Assembly (NCBI GenBank): GCA_016717705.1
Contig: JADKFD010000029.1
Coordinates: 7,040-71,039 of the forward strand
DNA from: Rhodanobacteraceae bacterium
GTDB taxonomy: Bacteria > Pseudomonadota > Gammaproteobacteria > Xanthomonadales > SZUA-5
DNA: 64,000 bases
Direction of reading: 5' to 3'
Below, piece by piece: positions 24,824 through 33,488 of this stretch (position 1 is the stretch's first letter; every line of letters begins with the position of its first letter). The notes under the pieces are model-generated. The model saw only the letters and a program-made list of their open reading frames with translations. It did no database searches and had not been told where the DNA came from. Both the position numbers and the translations under genes were made by a program.

Positions 24824-25188
24824 GCATCAAGGTCGTCATCGATATGAATCTCTCGCCAGAATGGGCTGGGCTGTTGAGCGAGCTGGGCTGGCCCGCAGTC
24901 CATTGGTCAAGCGTCGGCAACGCAAACGCGCCGGACACGGCCATCATGGAATGGGCAGCAACAAACGCGCACGTCGTTTTCACGCACGACCTCGACTTTG
25001 GCGCATCCCTCGCGTTGACGCGGGCGACATTCCCGAGCGTGTTGCAGATTCGTGGGCGTCGTGTGCTCCCGGAGGATGTCGGCGGCCTGGTTGCCGGGGT
25101 CCTTGAAAAGTATTCCCATGAGCTCCGGACCGGCGCCCTGGTGGCTGTCGACGAGACCAAGAGTCGCGTGCGAATCCTGCCGTTCTGA
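24820..25188 (+). CDS. DUF5615 PIN-like toxin
   Basis: A 122-residue PIN-like nuclease: conserved acidic residues in VVIDMNLSPEWAGLL (Asp and Asn near the N-terminus) and VVFTHDLDFG, as in the DUF5615/Mut7-C-like family of toxins paired with DUF433. Predicted to be a ribonuclease held inactive by the preceding antitoxin. The start is TTG at 24820, coupled to the antitoxin stop. The pair lies at the edge of the repeat and fragment zone and looks intact. Confidence 0.88.
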   Translation: MSIKVVIDMNLSPEWAGLLSELGWPAVHWSSVGNANAPDTAIMEWAATNAHVVFTHDLDFGASLALTRATFPSVLQIRGRRVLPEDVGGLVAGVLEKYSHELRTGALVAVDETKSRVRILPF

Positions 25189-25258
25189 CGAGAGGCGACG
25201 GCCCCTGGGTAGGTCCGGTTGCCCGCGTTGCGGGCAACCTGACGATGGGCGCGAGTCT

Positions 25259-25296
25259 GTCACGTAGGCCGAAAAGCACGGCCAACGTGACCTACA
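25259..25296. repeat. 'gtaggtcacgttggcc' palindromic repeat
   Basis: GTCACGTAGGCC and GGCCAACGTGACCTAC form arms around a short loop. The same family occurs at 31769-31857 and 35156-35235, always between genes. Confidence 0.75.
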
Positions 25297-25428
25297 TTCA
25301 CGGCAACCTGTGTTCGGGCGCTTCCGAAGAAGCGCATAGGCGAGCTACCGGGCGGTCGCATCGCTACGTGTTTCAGCCGGTCGGCGCGAGGACGAGCCTC
25401 GCGCTGATCGGGCATTCAGCGGACCAGA

Positions 25429-25944
25429 TCAATCGTCTTCGATGTGTACGATCTGGCCGGACATGGCATCCACGTGCAGCTCATAGTCTTCGCCGGCGCT
25501 GTCGTCGGCTTCGGCTTTCCACACGCCCGTGGTGTTGAGCATGTCGATGTCGTGAACATTGTGAAAGCCGGCATTGATGACGATGGCTTCCACCTGCGCT
25601 TCGGTCACTGGCTTCGGAGCGGGCACGGGCGCCGCAGGCGTTACGGTCGTGGTCGTGGTCGTGGTCGTGGTGGTTTTCGTGATGCGGCCGCGTACCACTT
25701 CGGCCGCGCCCAGAACCTTGCCCTCGGCGGTCACGAACAGCGTGACTTCACGCTTGTTGGTGGCGTCGATGCTTTTGGCGCGCCAATAGTCGCCCTCGCG
25801 CACGATCGATATCGGATCGCCGTAGCCTTCCTTGACCACGATGGTGCGCACTTCGGGTTCATTGATGACGATCGTTTCGGCGGCTACTGATCCCGCCAGG
25901 GTCAAACCCAATGAAACTGCGATTACCAACTGTTTGAGCGTCAT
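25429..25944 (-). CDS. exported PepSY-like protein with poly-threonine linker
   Basis: A 171-residue protein with signal peptide MTLKQLVIAVSLGLTLAGSVAA and two related halves around a linker of ten Thr followed by PAAPVPAPKP. The C-terminal half (VTEAQVEAIVINAGFHNVHDIDMLNTTGVWKAEA...GQIVHIEDD) fits PepSY domains, small periplasmic modules thought to bind or inhibit proteins. The Thr run is encoded by GTGGTC-type hexamer repeats (about 25649-25672), a likely length-variable site. It is single-gene and faces away from the toxin module. Confidence 0.82.
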   Translation of the reverse strand: MTLKQLVIAVSLGLTLAGSVAAETIVINEPEVRTIVVKEGYGDPISIVREGDYWRAKSIDATNKREVTLFVTAEGKVLGAAEVVRGRITKTTTTTTTTTTVTPAAPVPAPKPVTEAQVEAIVINAGFHNVHDIDMLNTTGVWKAEADDSAGEDYELHVDAMSGQIVHIEDD

Positions 25945-26181
25945 GCAAAATCTCCAAGAACCTTGTTCGCCAATATCGATGCATGACTGCGCGCAAGATC
26001 AGGCGCGGCAGCAATGCCCTTGTTACGGGTGGCGGAAGTCCTTGCTGAAGATCAATCGCCAGGGGCAAGTGTCCTCGGGATTGCAGGGGTCGTCTGTGCG
26101 CTCGCGTCCAGTGAGTTTCCGGCGGCACTTCTCTCGCTGCGGTTCGCCGCGCTCAGCGGCATCCTGCTCTCGCGGTTCGTC
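25945..26181. other. short intergenic stretch, probable promoter of the PepSY-like gene
   Basis: No gene recognised. The stretch separates the PepSY-like gene from the upstream, co-oriented beta-lactamase-like gene and should contain the promoter of the former. Confidence 0.4.
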
Positions 26182-27289
26182 TCAGCGCGGTGCGTCGCCA
26201 CCCTCCAGGCCGTCGGCAAAGACATCGTCGAAGGTCTCGATCAGCTCGCATGAGCCACTGCCGATTTCGTCGCGAATGGACTGCAGCATGCCCAGATAGA
26301 CATCGAATCCACGGGTGTTGATGCCGGGCAGGCCGCGGATCATGAATACGCCGTAAAGGCCGTACTGAAAATCGACCCAGGGAAAGAAGCCGAAGGCGCC
26401 GAGGCTGTGGATCAGCGGGCGCTGGCTGGCAGGCCGGGTGTTGTCGAGCCAACTGCCAAAGCCGTAGAGCACCGGCGCGCTGGCGGTGGGCGGTGGGTCG
26501 ATCACCGGCAAACTGCCGACGTTGTCGTGCCAGAAGCGGAACACGGCATCGCGCGAGAGCAGGCGCCGACCGTTGGACCAGCCTTCGTTCAGCAGCAGAT
26601 GCAGCAGTCGGCCGTAGTCGCGCAGATTGCTGCGCGCGCTGCCGGCGATCATGTAGTTCTGCGTGGGCCCCAGGCCCTGCCAGTCGATGCTGCTGATGCC
26701 GAGCGGCGCGCCCAGGGCCGCCTGCCAGCCGTCTTCCCAATCCTGTGCGCTGACCACTTCGGCGACGCGACCTCCGATGTGCATCGAGATGCCGCCGTAG
26801 GCAAACTGGCCGCCGACGCTGTAGCCGATCGGAAAGTCATGACAGCAGGCGATCTCGTCCACCGCCTGCGCCAGCGTCAGCGTGTCGTCGAGCAGCACCG
26901 GGTCGGCGGAGTCGTTGCCGTAACCGGAGGTGTGCGAGAACAACTGACGCATCGTCATGCCGGCCTTGACGCCGGTGAACTCTGGCAGGTAGGTGGACAG
27001 TGGCGCTTCGGGGTCGATCCGGCCGCGATCGATCAACTGCAGGATGCGGATCGCACTGGCCAGCTTGCTGGCTGAGGGCGATGGGAACCACGGTATTGGC
27101 GTTGTAGCTGCCGAAGTGGCGCTCGAACAGCAGCCCCTGCCGGGTGCCGATCAGGATGGCGCCGCCAGGCAGGGATTCGCTGCTGATGAAGGCCTGGTAA
27201 GCGCTACTGGTCCCATTGAAGGCACACGTCGACGCCAGACCGGGGACTGGTATCCAGCAACAGAGTGTCAGCAACAGGCCAATGCGCAT
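26182..27289 (-). pseudogene. serine beta-lactamase-family hydrolase, one frameshift
   Basis: The ATG at 27289 gives a signal peptide (MRIGLLLTLCCWIPVPGLAS) and GGAILIGTRQGLLFERHFGS. At about 27082 one extra C shifts the frame just before the SASK motif (the SxxK nucleophile site). The rest continues from 27079 as LASAIRILQLIDRGRIDPEAPLS, the Tyr-type motif region GGISMHIGGRVAEVV and VLYGFGSWL. This is the class C beta-lactamase/esterase fold. The end, DVFADGLEGGDAPR, resembles tails of other exported proteins here. As written the product is truncated before its catalytic residues. It lies 123 bases downstream of, and co-oriented with, the gene at 27413-30766. Confidence 0.84.
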
Positions 27290-27412
27290 CGTGCAGCTGC
27301 CCCGTGTGTGGTGGTCAGCGCATCAACGTCCGAGCGGGCTTTGCGTTGACCAACCCGCGTCGGACGCCGGTCTGGTGGCGTCGAGCGGCCTTCGCATGCT
27401 GGACAGCTGCGG

Positions 27413-30400
27413 TCAGCGTTCGCAGGGCAGCAAGCGCTCCAGCTGGATCTCGCCCTGCTTGCCGGTGAAGGCGCCGGCCAGGCCACTGCTGTCGAAGTGA
27501 TAGCTCAGCCGGCCACGATCGCAGGCGCTGAACTGCACCTGGGCATGGCCGACGGCGTGCACGTTGCGCGTCGCGTTGTGGTCGAAGCGACCACCGGTGA
27601 CGCGATAGATCGGTACTTCGACGCTGCCATTTTGAGCCTGCGCGAGATCGCCCTGCAGCAGGAACCAGTGTTGCGCGCCTGGATCGTCGGCCGCACCGGC
27701 GGGGTCGTAGGTGAACCAGCCGCCGAGCAGGAGCCCGGGATCGCTGCCGTCGGCACTCGCGGGACGCACGTCGAACAGCAAGCCCTGGCCAGAGCTGGCC
27801 GGCTGGTACCAGGCGCCGCTGCGGTTCGCGGAAAAGCCGTTGTCGGCCGCCAGCGCGGGGGTGGCGGGCTCGATGCTGCCGTCGGCGTTCTGGCAATCCA
27901 CGCTCAGCGGCGCGAGGCGTTGCAGCCCGATCTCGCCATGCGCGCCAGCGAGCTCGGCGTTGTCGAAGGCGTAGCCGAGGACGGCGTGCTGGCAGTCGTT
28001 CATGCGCAGCACGGCGCTGCCGACACGCACAGCCGTCGTGATTGGAGCGCTCGCGAACTGGCCACCCTGGTTGCGGTAGATGCCCAGATCGATGCTGCCG
28101 TTGGCACGCGTGCTGGCGCCGACCAGCGTATACCAGCGCAAGCCCGCAGGTCCGAGCTCCGCCGAGTCGGCAAATCCGAACCACGCGGCGAGCAGATTGC
28201 CGGTGGTCGGCGAGTAATCGATCAGAAAACCCTGGCCATCGGTGGCTGCGTTGTACCAGGTGCCGGTGAGCGCCCGCTGGTTGGCGCGTGCCGGCGCCAG
28301 CATGGTGGCCAGCTCCACGCGGGCGACCTCGCTGCCGCCGCCAAATGAGCGCAGCGTGCCCTCGCTGCTGGGCACCAGCTGGCGCGCGGCGCAGCCGCTG
28401 ACGCGTGCGCATGGCAGCGCGCGTTGACCGCTGAGCGTGCCATTGCTGATCGCGTAGGCGCTGAGCACGGATTGGCCGGGGCGGTCACGGTTGACCAGGA
28501 CCAGGCCGCGCGCCGCGTCGATGCCGAGCGTGCGCACGCCGCGCCGATCCGGCGCCGGCGCGTCGAGCAGCCAGCGACTGTCGCCGCCGAGCGCATCCAG
28601 CAGCACCAGATGGCTGCGGATGCGTTCGCCGATCTGCTGCTGCTCGGCGATGGCGACGACCCCGGCGCCGCCGCCGAAGGTGAATGCGGGATGGCCGGAG
28701 GCGAGCGCCAGCTCGCCGGGGAAATGGCGCGTCCAGCGCAGCGTGCCTTCGCTGGCGATCGCGCGCAGGCTGTGCACGCCGTCGATCCAGCTGTGCAGCA
28801 GGAAGCTGCCGTCCGCCTGGCGCTCGCTGCGGATGAGGATTCCGCTCGGCTCGCCGCTGATCGCCACCGGCCGTGCGGGCGTCGTACCGGTCTGCTGGAA
28901 CATGGTCAGCGCCGCGCGTTGCGCCCCGGCGAAGACCGTGGTCGTTTGCGCCGGGCCGAAATCGGCCAGCAGGTTGACCGCCGTATCGAAGGGAGCGCGG
29001 TCGGACAGCTGCAGGCTGGCGGCCGACAGTTCGGACCGACGGGGAACCCCGGTGCCCGGCGGCTGCAGGTCGTACTCGACGCGCTCCAGGCGGGCGTCGC
29101 TGCAATTCATGCAAGTGGCCTGGACCCCCAGCAACTTGCGGCCATCCAGACCGAGCTTGCTGGCCAGCGCATCGGACAGATTCAGATAGGCATGAAATGC
29201 GGACAGGCCGGTCGCGCGTTCGCTGCAACCGATGCGCTGCATGACCGATGCTCCGAGGGTGCCGATCGACACCTGGAACGGCAGCGGGCCGTAGCAGACC
29301 AGGTCGTCATTGGCGATCAACCGGGACGACTGCAAGCCCGCGCGATCGGTGGACCCTTGCGTGTAGGCACTCGCCGGGACGTCGTCGAGGCTGTACTGCC
29401 ACAACGGCGCGCCATCTGCCGACCAGCCCCGCAGCACGGCGTGGCCGTCGCTGCGCTCGACCAGCGTGAAGCTGTCGCCGTTGCCCGCGGCCAGGCCGTC
29501 GATCAGGTCTGGTGTCCGCGGCGGCGTCAGTTCGGCCAACGCTGGCACCGCACGCTCGCCACCCGAGGGCAGGTAGTGCTGCAAAGTTGCGCCGAGAACC
29601 ACGAGCGAGCCGTCGCCGAGCAGTGCGCTCAACGGCGGCGCGGCGTCGTCCGCCGCGATCCGGCGAATGCGCACGCCATCGCGATCGACGTATTCGATTG
29701 CGATGATGTGATCCACGGTCGATCCGGGTGCGCGCTCGCCGACGAAATAGGCCAGCGTTTCCGGCGCCTCGCGAGGACCGGCGGCAGCTCGATCGACGAA
29801 GGCCATGAAGCGCGCGCCGTCGTCGGGCTTGCTCCAGGCCAGGTCGCCGTTGCCGTCGAAGGCGAGCAGCGCGCTGGACCCATCGAGCGCGGACAAGGCA
29901 TTGACGACGATGCGGTCGCCGCCGATCAGTCGCGCCCGGGTGACTGTGGCTGCAGCCAGTTCGGGATAGCTGCGACTCCAGCGGAGGCTGCCATCCGCGG
30001 CGTAGCGCGCCAGAAACAGACCGCTGGGTGCAGTGGTCGTGGCGCTGGTTCCCACCAGCAGCGCATCGCCATCGCTCAGGGTCAGCACCTGCGGCGCGAG
30101 CGGACTGGCGATCGGCGGTACGCGCGTCCAGGCCAGGCCGCTGTCGTCCGCGCGCACCAGATTGAAGTTGGCGTTGTCGCGGAAAAGCACATACGCGCCG
30201 ACCGCGTCCAGCAATGGCGAGAGCGAATACGCGAACGGCGTGCCGGGCGGGGCGGTGATCGCATGCTGGACGCCGTCTGCATGGATGTGCACGACGGCAT
30301 TCACATCGGCACGCAGCTGCCACAGCCCGCCGGCGAGGTCGGGCAGCGGCGCCACCGGGCCGCACAAGACCGCCTCGCCCCGGGCCAGCCGTGCGCGTGT

Positions 30401-30766
30401 CAGATCGGTGCCGGTGCGATCACTGGTCGCCAACAGGCAGGCCGTGTTGGTCGCATCCTGACTGACCGGCAGCACAAAGCGATGGTCGCCGAGCGACTGG
30501 ATGGCGGGAAGGTCAACGTCAGCGATCAACTGTGCCGAGTCGTCGCGAACTTGCGCCTGAGCGGTGCCGTTCAGGTCGACATTGAGCCAGACCACGCGAT
30601 TGTCGCTGCGGCCGATCAGGAGATAACCATCGCCATCGGCAAGCACACGCTCGAACTGCAGCGCCTGATGCGCCGGCTCGGCAGGCGCCTGTACCCACTC
30701 GGTCGCGGCGCAAAAGCCGCTGGCGGACAGCAGGATGCAGCTCAGATAAGCCTTGCGCAATGTCAT
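27413..30766 (-). CDS. large secreted beta-propeller protein with two C-terminal GTWY-type modules
   Basis: A 1117-residue exported protein. ATG 30766 precedes a signal peptide (MTLRKAYLSCILLSASGFCAA). The first ~850 residues contain repeated 'DGDGYLLIGRS', 'GDALLVGTS' and 'LVVLGATLQHY' strands typical of propeller repeats. The C-terminus holds two copies of a ~130-residue module, starting GTWYNAATDGQGFLIDYSPT and SGAWYQPASSGQGLLFDV, each with an HWFLLQG/RWYTLVG strand, a short NGS element and a final Cys. The same module appears inside the DUF4331 protein at 53-55 kb. No enzyme motif recognised; probably an extracellular surface protein. Confidence 0.8.
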   Translation of the reverse strand: MTLRKAYLSCILLSASGFCAATEWVQAPAEPAHQALQFERVLADGDGYLLIGRSDNRVVWLNVDLNGTAQAQVRDDSAQLIADVDLPAIQSLGDHRFVLPVSQDATNTACLLATSDRTGTDLTRARLARGEAVLCGPVAPLPDLAGGLWQLRADVNAVVHIHADGVQHAITAPPGTPFAYSLSPLLDAVGAYVLFRDNANFNLVRADDSGLAWTRVPPIASPLAPQVLTLSDGDALLVGTSATTTAPSGLFLARYAADGSLRWSRSYPELAAATVTRARLIGGDRIVVNALSALDGSSALLAFDGNGDLAWSKPDDGARFMAFVDRAAAGPREAPETLAYFVGERAPGSTVDHIIAIEYVDRDGVRIRRIAADDAAPPLSALLGDGSLVVLGATLQHYLPSGGERAVPALAELTPPRTPDLIDGLAAGNGDSFTLVERSDGHAVLRGWSADGAPLWQYSLDDVPASAYTQGSTDRAGLQSSRLIANDDLVCYGPLPFQVSIGTLGASVMQRIGCSERATGLSAFHAYLNLSDALASKLGLDGRKLLGVQATCMNCSDARLERVEYDLQPPGTGVPRRSELSAASLQLSDRAPFDTAVNLLADFGPAQTTTVFAGAQRAALTMFQQTGTTPARPVAISGEPSGILIRSERQADGSFLLHSWIDGVHSLRAIASEGTLRWTRHFPGELALASGHPAFTFGGGAGVVAIAEQQQIGERIRSHLVLLDALGGDSRWLLDAPAPDRRGVRTLGIDAARGLVLVNRDRPGQSVLSAYAISNGTLSGQRALPCARVSGCAARQLVPSSEGTLRSFGGGSEVARVELATMLAPARANQRALTGTWYNAATDGQGFLIDYSPTTGNLLAAWFGFADSAELGPAGLRWYTLVGASTRANGSIDLGIYRNQGGQFASAPITTAVRVGSAVLRMNDCQHAVLGYAFDNAELAGAHGEIGLQRLAPLSVDCQNADGSIEPATPALAADNGFSANRSGAWYQPASSGQGLLFDVRPASADGSDPGLLLGGWFTYDPAGAADDPGAQHWFLLQGDLAQAQNGSVEVPIYRVTGGRFDHNATRNVHAVGHAQVQFSACDRGRLSYHFDSSGLAGAFTGKQGEIQLERLLPCER

Positions 30767-30944
30767 CGATGGGGACCCTTTGCATGTTTCTCTCACGCGG
30801 CGTCGGGCCGGGTGATCGATGAACAGAGTATGCGATCGCCGATTAGTTCCGGGGACGGCCAGTGCAGCGGCGCGTGGCGCGATCGCGCGCCCGGCGGCTG
30901 GCTGGCAGATGGAGTCAGCGGCTCCTTCCGTGCAAGACTGCGCC

Positions 30945-31703
30945 ATGAATCGACTGCAGTCCGACTTACAGCGTTTGTACCTGCCGGCGGCTGGTACCGA
31001 GCATGGCCAAAGCGGCCTCGTGGATCCACAGGGCAGGGTGCGTGCCCTGGTGCTGGAACTGGCGCGGCCAGCCGACTGGGATGAACTTTCCCGAGTCTGG
31101 CGCGGCGTTCAGGACGATCTGGACCTGCCGGCGCCGGCGATTGCGGTGTCCGGTCTGGATGGTTTCCAGCTCTGGTTCTCCTTGCTTGAGCCGATAGCTG
31201 TGGCACCGGCGCAAGCATTCCTGCAGGCCTTGTGTGCGCGATACCTGGCCGACGTGGCGCCCAAGCGCCTGCGCTTGATGCCGCTTGCGGACGCGGCAGC
31301 GGCAGCGCAAGTGCAGCATGTCCGCTGCGTACCGGCGGAACAGGCCCAAACCGGTTACTGGTCGGCGTTTGTGACCGCTGAGCTGGCGCCGCTGTTTGCC
31401 GATACGCCGTGGATCGACAGTCAGCCCGGCAGCGACGGCCAGGCGGGCGTGCTGCGGGGCCTGCTCAGCATCTCGTCGCCAGCCCTGGCGGCGGCGATGC
31501 GACAACTCGGGCTGGAAGGCTCGGTCGTGCCTGACGCTGCGCCGGAGATCATTCCGATGGCTCAACGGCAGCCTGAGACTGACCTGCGTGTCGCACACCT
31601 GAGTGCGCGCCGATTCCTGCAGCAGGTCATGAACGATCCATCGGTGGCATTGGCCTTGCGCATTGAAGCGGCCAAGGCGCTGTTGCCGTATTCGGACGAA
31701 TAG
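30945..31703 (+). CDS. hypothetical protein, weakly primase-like
   Basis: A 252-residue cytoplasmic protein from ATG 30945 (MNRLQSDLQRLYLP). The stretch VSGLDGFQLWFSLLEPIAVA recalls the 'SGxGxHLWxxxxEP' strand of archaeo-eukaryotic primase-like domains, but the expected catalytic acids are not obvious, so this is only a hint. The C-terminus (RFLQQVMNDPSVALALRIEAAKALLPY) is a conserved-looking helical tail. It is divergent from the propeller gene with a 178-base gap and is followed by palindromic repeats. Confidence 0.7.
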   Translation: MNRLQSDLQRLYLPAAGTEHGQSGLVDPQGRVRALVLELARPADWDELSRVWRGVQDDLDLPAPAIAVSGLDGFQLWFSLLEPIAVAPAQAFLQALCARYLADVAPKRLRLMPLADAAAAAQVQHVRCVPAEQAQTGYWSAFVTAELAPLFADTPWIDSQPGSDGQAGVLRGLLSISSPALAAAMRQLGLEGSVVPDAAPEIIPMAQRQPETDLRVAHLSARRFLQQVMNDPSVALALRIEAAKALLPYSDE

Positions 31704-31768
31704 CGCCGCAAGGCCGGCTGGGCCGGGCAAGCTCCAATACTGTTTACTTTGCGTGGGTTATTGCAAAT

Positions 31769-31857
31769 GTAGGTCACGTTGGCCGCGCTTTTCGGCCTAC
31801 GTGACAGTGAGGGCGCGATGTCACGTAGGCCAAGAAGCATGGCCAACGTGACCTACG
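31769..31857. repeat. tandem pair of 'gtaggtcacgttggcc' palindromes
   Basis: Two palindromes in inverted arrangement: GTAGGTCACGTTGGCC...CGGCCTACGTGAC and GTCACGTAGGCC...GGCCAACGTGACCTAC. This is a REP-like intergenic element, probably able to form a long hairpin as RNA. A 'gtaggttgggcaaagg' sequence follows. Confidence 0.8.
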
Positions 31858-31960
31858 TCCTAACCGAACAACTGGTAGGTTGGGCAAAGGCCGCCGGCCG
31901 TGCGCAACCTACGGGATCTGGTCGACGCGAGGGTCTGGCCTGACCAAGCCGGGATCGCGG

Positions 31961-33343
31961 TCACCCGAGCAGATCGCCACCGATCCACAAGCGAATCTGC
32001 GCGCGCACGGCCTCGTCGATGACCATTTCCTCGCGTTGGCAGAGGAACAGCACCTGGTTGCACAGGCGCTTGGCCAGGGTGCGGGCGTCGTCCTGTCCGC
32101 GGCCGAAGGCGTGGCCGTTGAGCTGCATGCCGCGCAGCGTGAACACCACCTCGCGCATCCCTACATCGACGCTCGGCGTGCGCGCCAGGCATGCGGCGCG
32201 CACGCGGTAGGCGGTTGCCGTGAGGTCGAATTCGTGCAGGGCCAGATCTGCCGCCAGGGATTCGAGCACGGCGCGCGCCGTGGGTGGCGCCAGCAGTGGC
32301 GCGCCGGTCAGCTGGCACACCTCGCGCGCGATCGGCAGCAGCGACTCGTGACCGGCCCAGGCGGCGTCGGGTTCCTCTTCCGCTGCGGGTTGTGGCGCGG
32401 CCGGCGCTGTCGCGGGATCTGCGCCGGCGAGTGTTTCGGCGCTGGCATCGTTGCCCGGGCCGTGCACGGCGTCGGCGGGTTCGGCAATCGCCGCAATATC
32501 GGATGCATGGCGCACCGAATCGGCGATGCGGCCCCCGGACCCGTTGATCCAGACCAGCTGATGCAATCCGAGGGAACGAAAGAAGGGTTTGAATGCGCCG
32601 TGGCCGTTCCAGTCGTCGAGCAGCGCTCCGTGGGACTGCCGCAGGCGCGCGGCCAGCATGCCGGCCACCACCGGCGTCGCTGATTGCGCGACCGCCTGTT
32701 CGATCAGCTGCGCGATTTCGGCCAACTGCGCGGGAGACCCTTTCTCGACGGCATCCGCAGATGGAATCGCTGGCGCGGGCACAGTCCTGGATGCGGCAGG
32801 GGTCTCGACCTCGACCGGTTCCAGCGGCAGTCCCAGCGCCTGCTCGACGAACAGGCGCTCGTCGATCAGCAGGTCAGCGGAGGCCTGGTAGGCCGCCGAC
32901 GGGAAGCCGATCGCCAGCACCGAGGTGCGCCGGTCATAGCGCCGCAGCTTGCGCAGCACCGGCGTGAAGTCGGCGTCGGCCGACAGCACGATGAATTCGT
33001 CGTAGCGCACCTCGTGCTGCAGCAGCTCGATGATGTCGAGCACCATGTGGATGTCGGTGCTGGTCTTGCCCTGGCTGGTGACCGGCGGGCAGTCGACGAT
33101 CTCGAAGCCCGCGCGCAGGAAGGCGTGGCGGTAGGTCTGGTACCAGTTCGGATTCAGGTAGCAGCGACGCACCAGCAGCCGTCGCCGTGCACCCGGCTCA
33201 TGGCCCTCGGGAATGCCGAGCGATTCCACCAGCCAGCGAATCCACTCCGTCGGCTGGCGTGCGAAGCGCTCCGCCGCTGCCGGCTGCAGCGCGCGCAGTT
33301 GTGTGTAGACGTTGTCGAAGTCGACGAACAATGCACTTTTCAT
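31961..33343 (-). CDS. NYN-domain nuclease with OST-HTH/LOTUS domain
   Basis: A 460-residue protein. Residues 1-150 form an NYN (PIN-like) domain: ALFVDFDNVYTQLRA, GKTSTDIHMVLDIIELL and DEFIVLSADADFTPVLRKL hold the conserved acidic residues of the LabA/DUF88 family. A middle region (about 215-295, SPAQLAEIAQLIEQAVAQS...GALLDDWNGHGAFKPFFRSLG) matches the OST-HTH/LOTUS RNA-binding fold. An Ala/Pro-rich linker and a C-terminal helical part follow. It is predicted to cut RNA in the cytoplasm; targets unknown. Monocistronic, flanked by palindromic repeats downstream. Confidence 0.88.
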   Translation of the reverse strand: MKSALFVDFDNVYTQLRALQPAAAERFARQPTEWIRWLVESLGIPEGHEPGARRRLLVRRCYLNPNWYQTYRHAFLRAGFEIVDCPPVTSQGKTSTDIHMVLDIIELLQHEVRYDEFIVLSADADFTPVLRKLRRYDRRTSVLAIGFPSAAYQASADLLIDERLFVEQALGLPLEPVEVETPAASRTVPAPAIPSADAVEKGSPAQLAEIAQLIEQAVAQSATPVVAGMLAARLRQSHGALLDDWNGHGAFKPFFRSLGLHQLVWINGSGGRIADSVRHASDIAAIAEPADAVHGPGNDASAETLAGADPATAPAAPQPAAEEEPDAAWAGHESLLPIAREVCQLTGAPLLAPPTARAVLESLAADLALHEFDLTATAYRVRAACLARTPSVDVGMREVVFTLRGMQLNGHAFGRGQDDARTLAKRLCNQVLFLCQREEMVIDEAVRAQIRLWIGGDLLG

Positions 33344-33488
33344 GGGGCGCGGGGCGACAGGGGCCAGGGTCGATGCAGCACAGTATGGCGGGCGAGAGCC
33401 CCGGAAGTGCCGTGACCCGGGCGAACCGCAGGCGCGACAGCGCTCACAGGCATCACCGCTGCATCGTTGCTACCGCTGGTTGCAGCGG

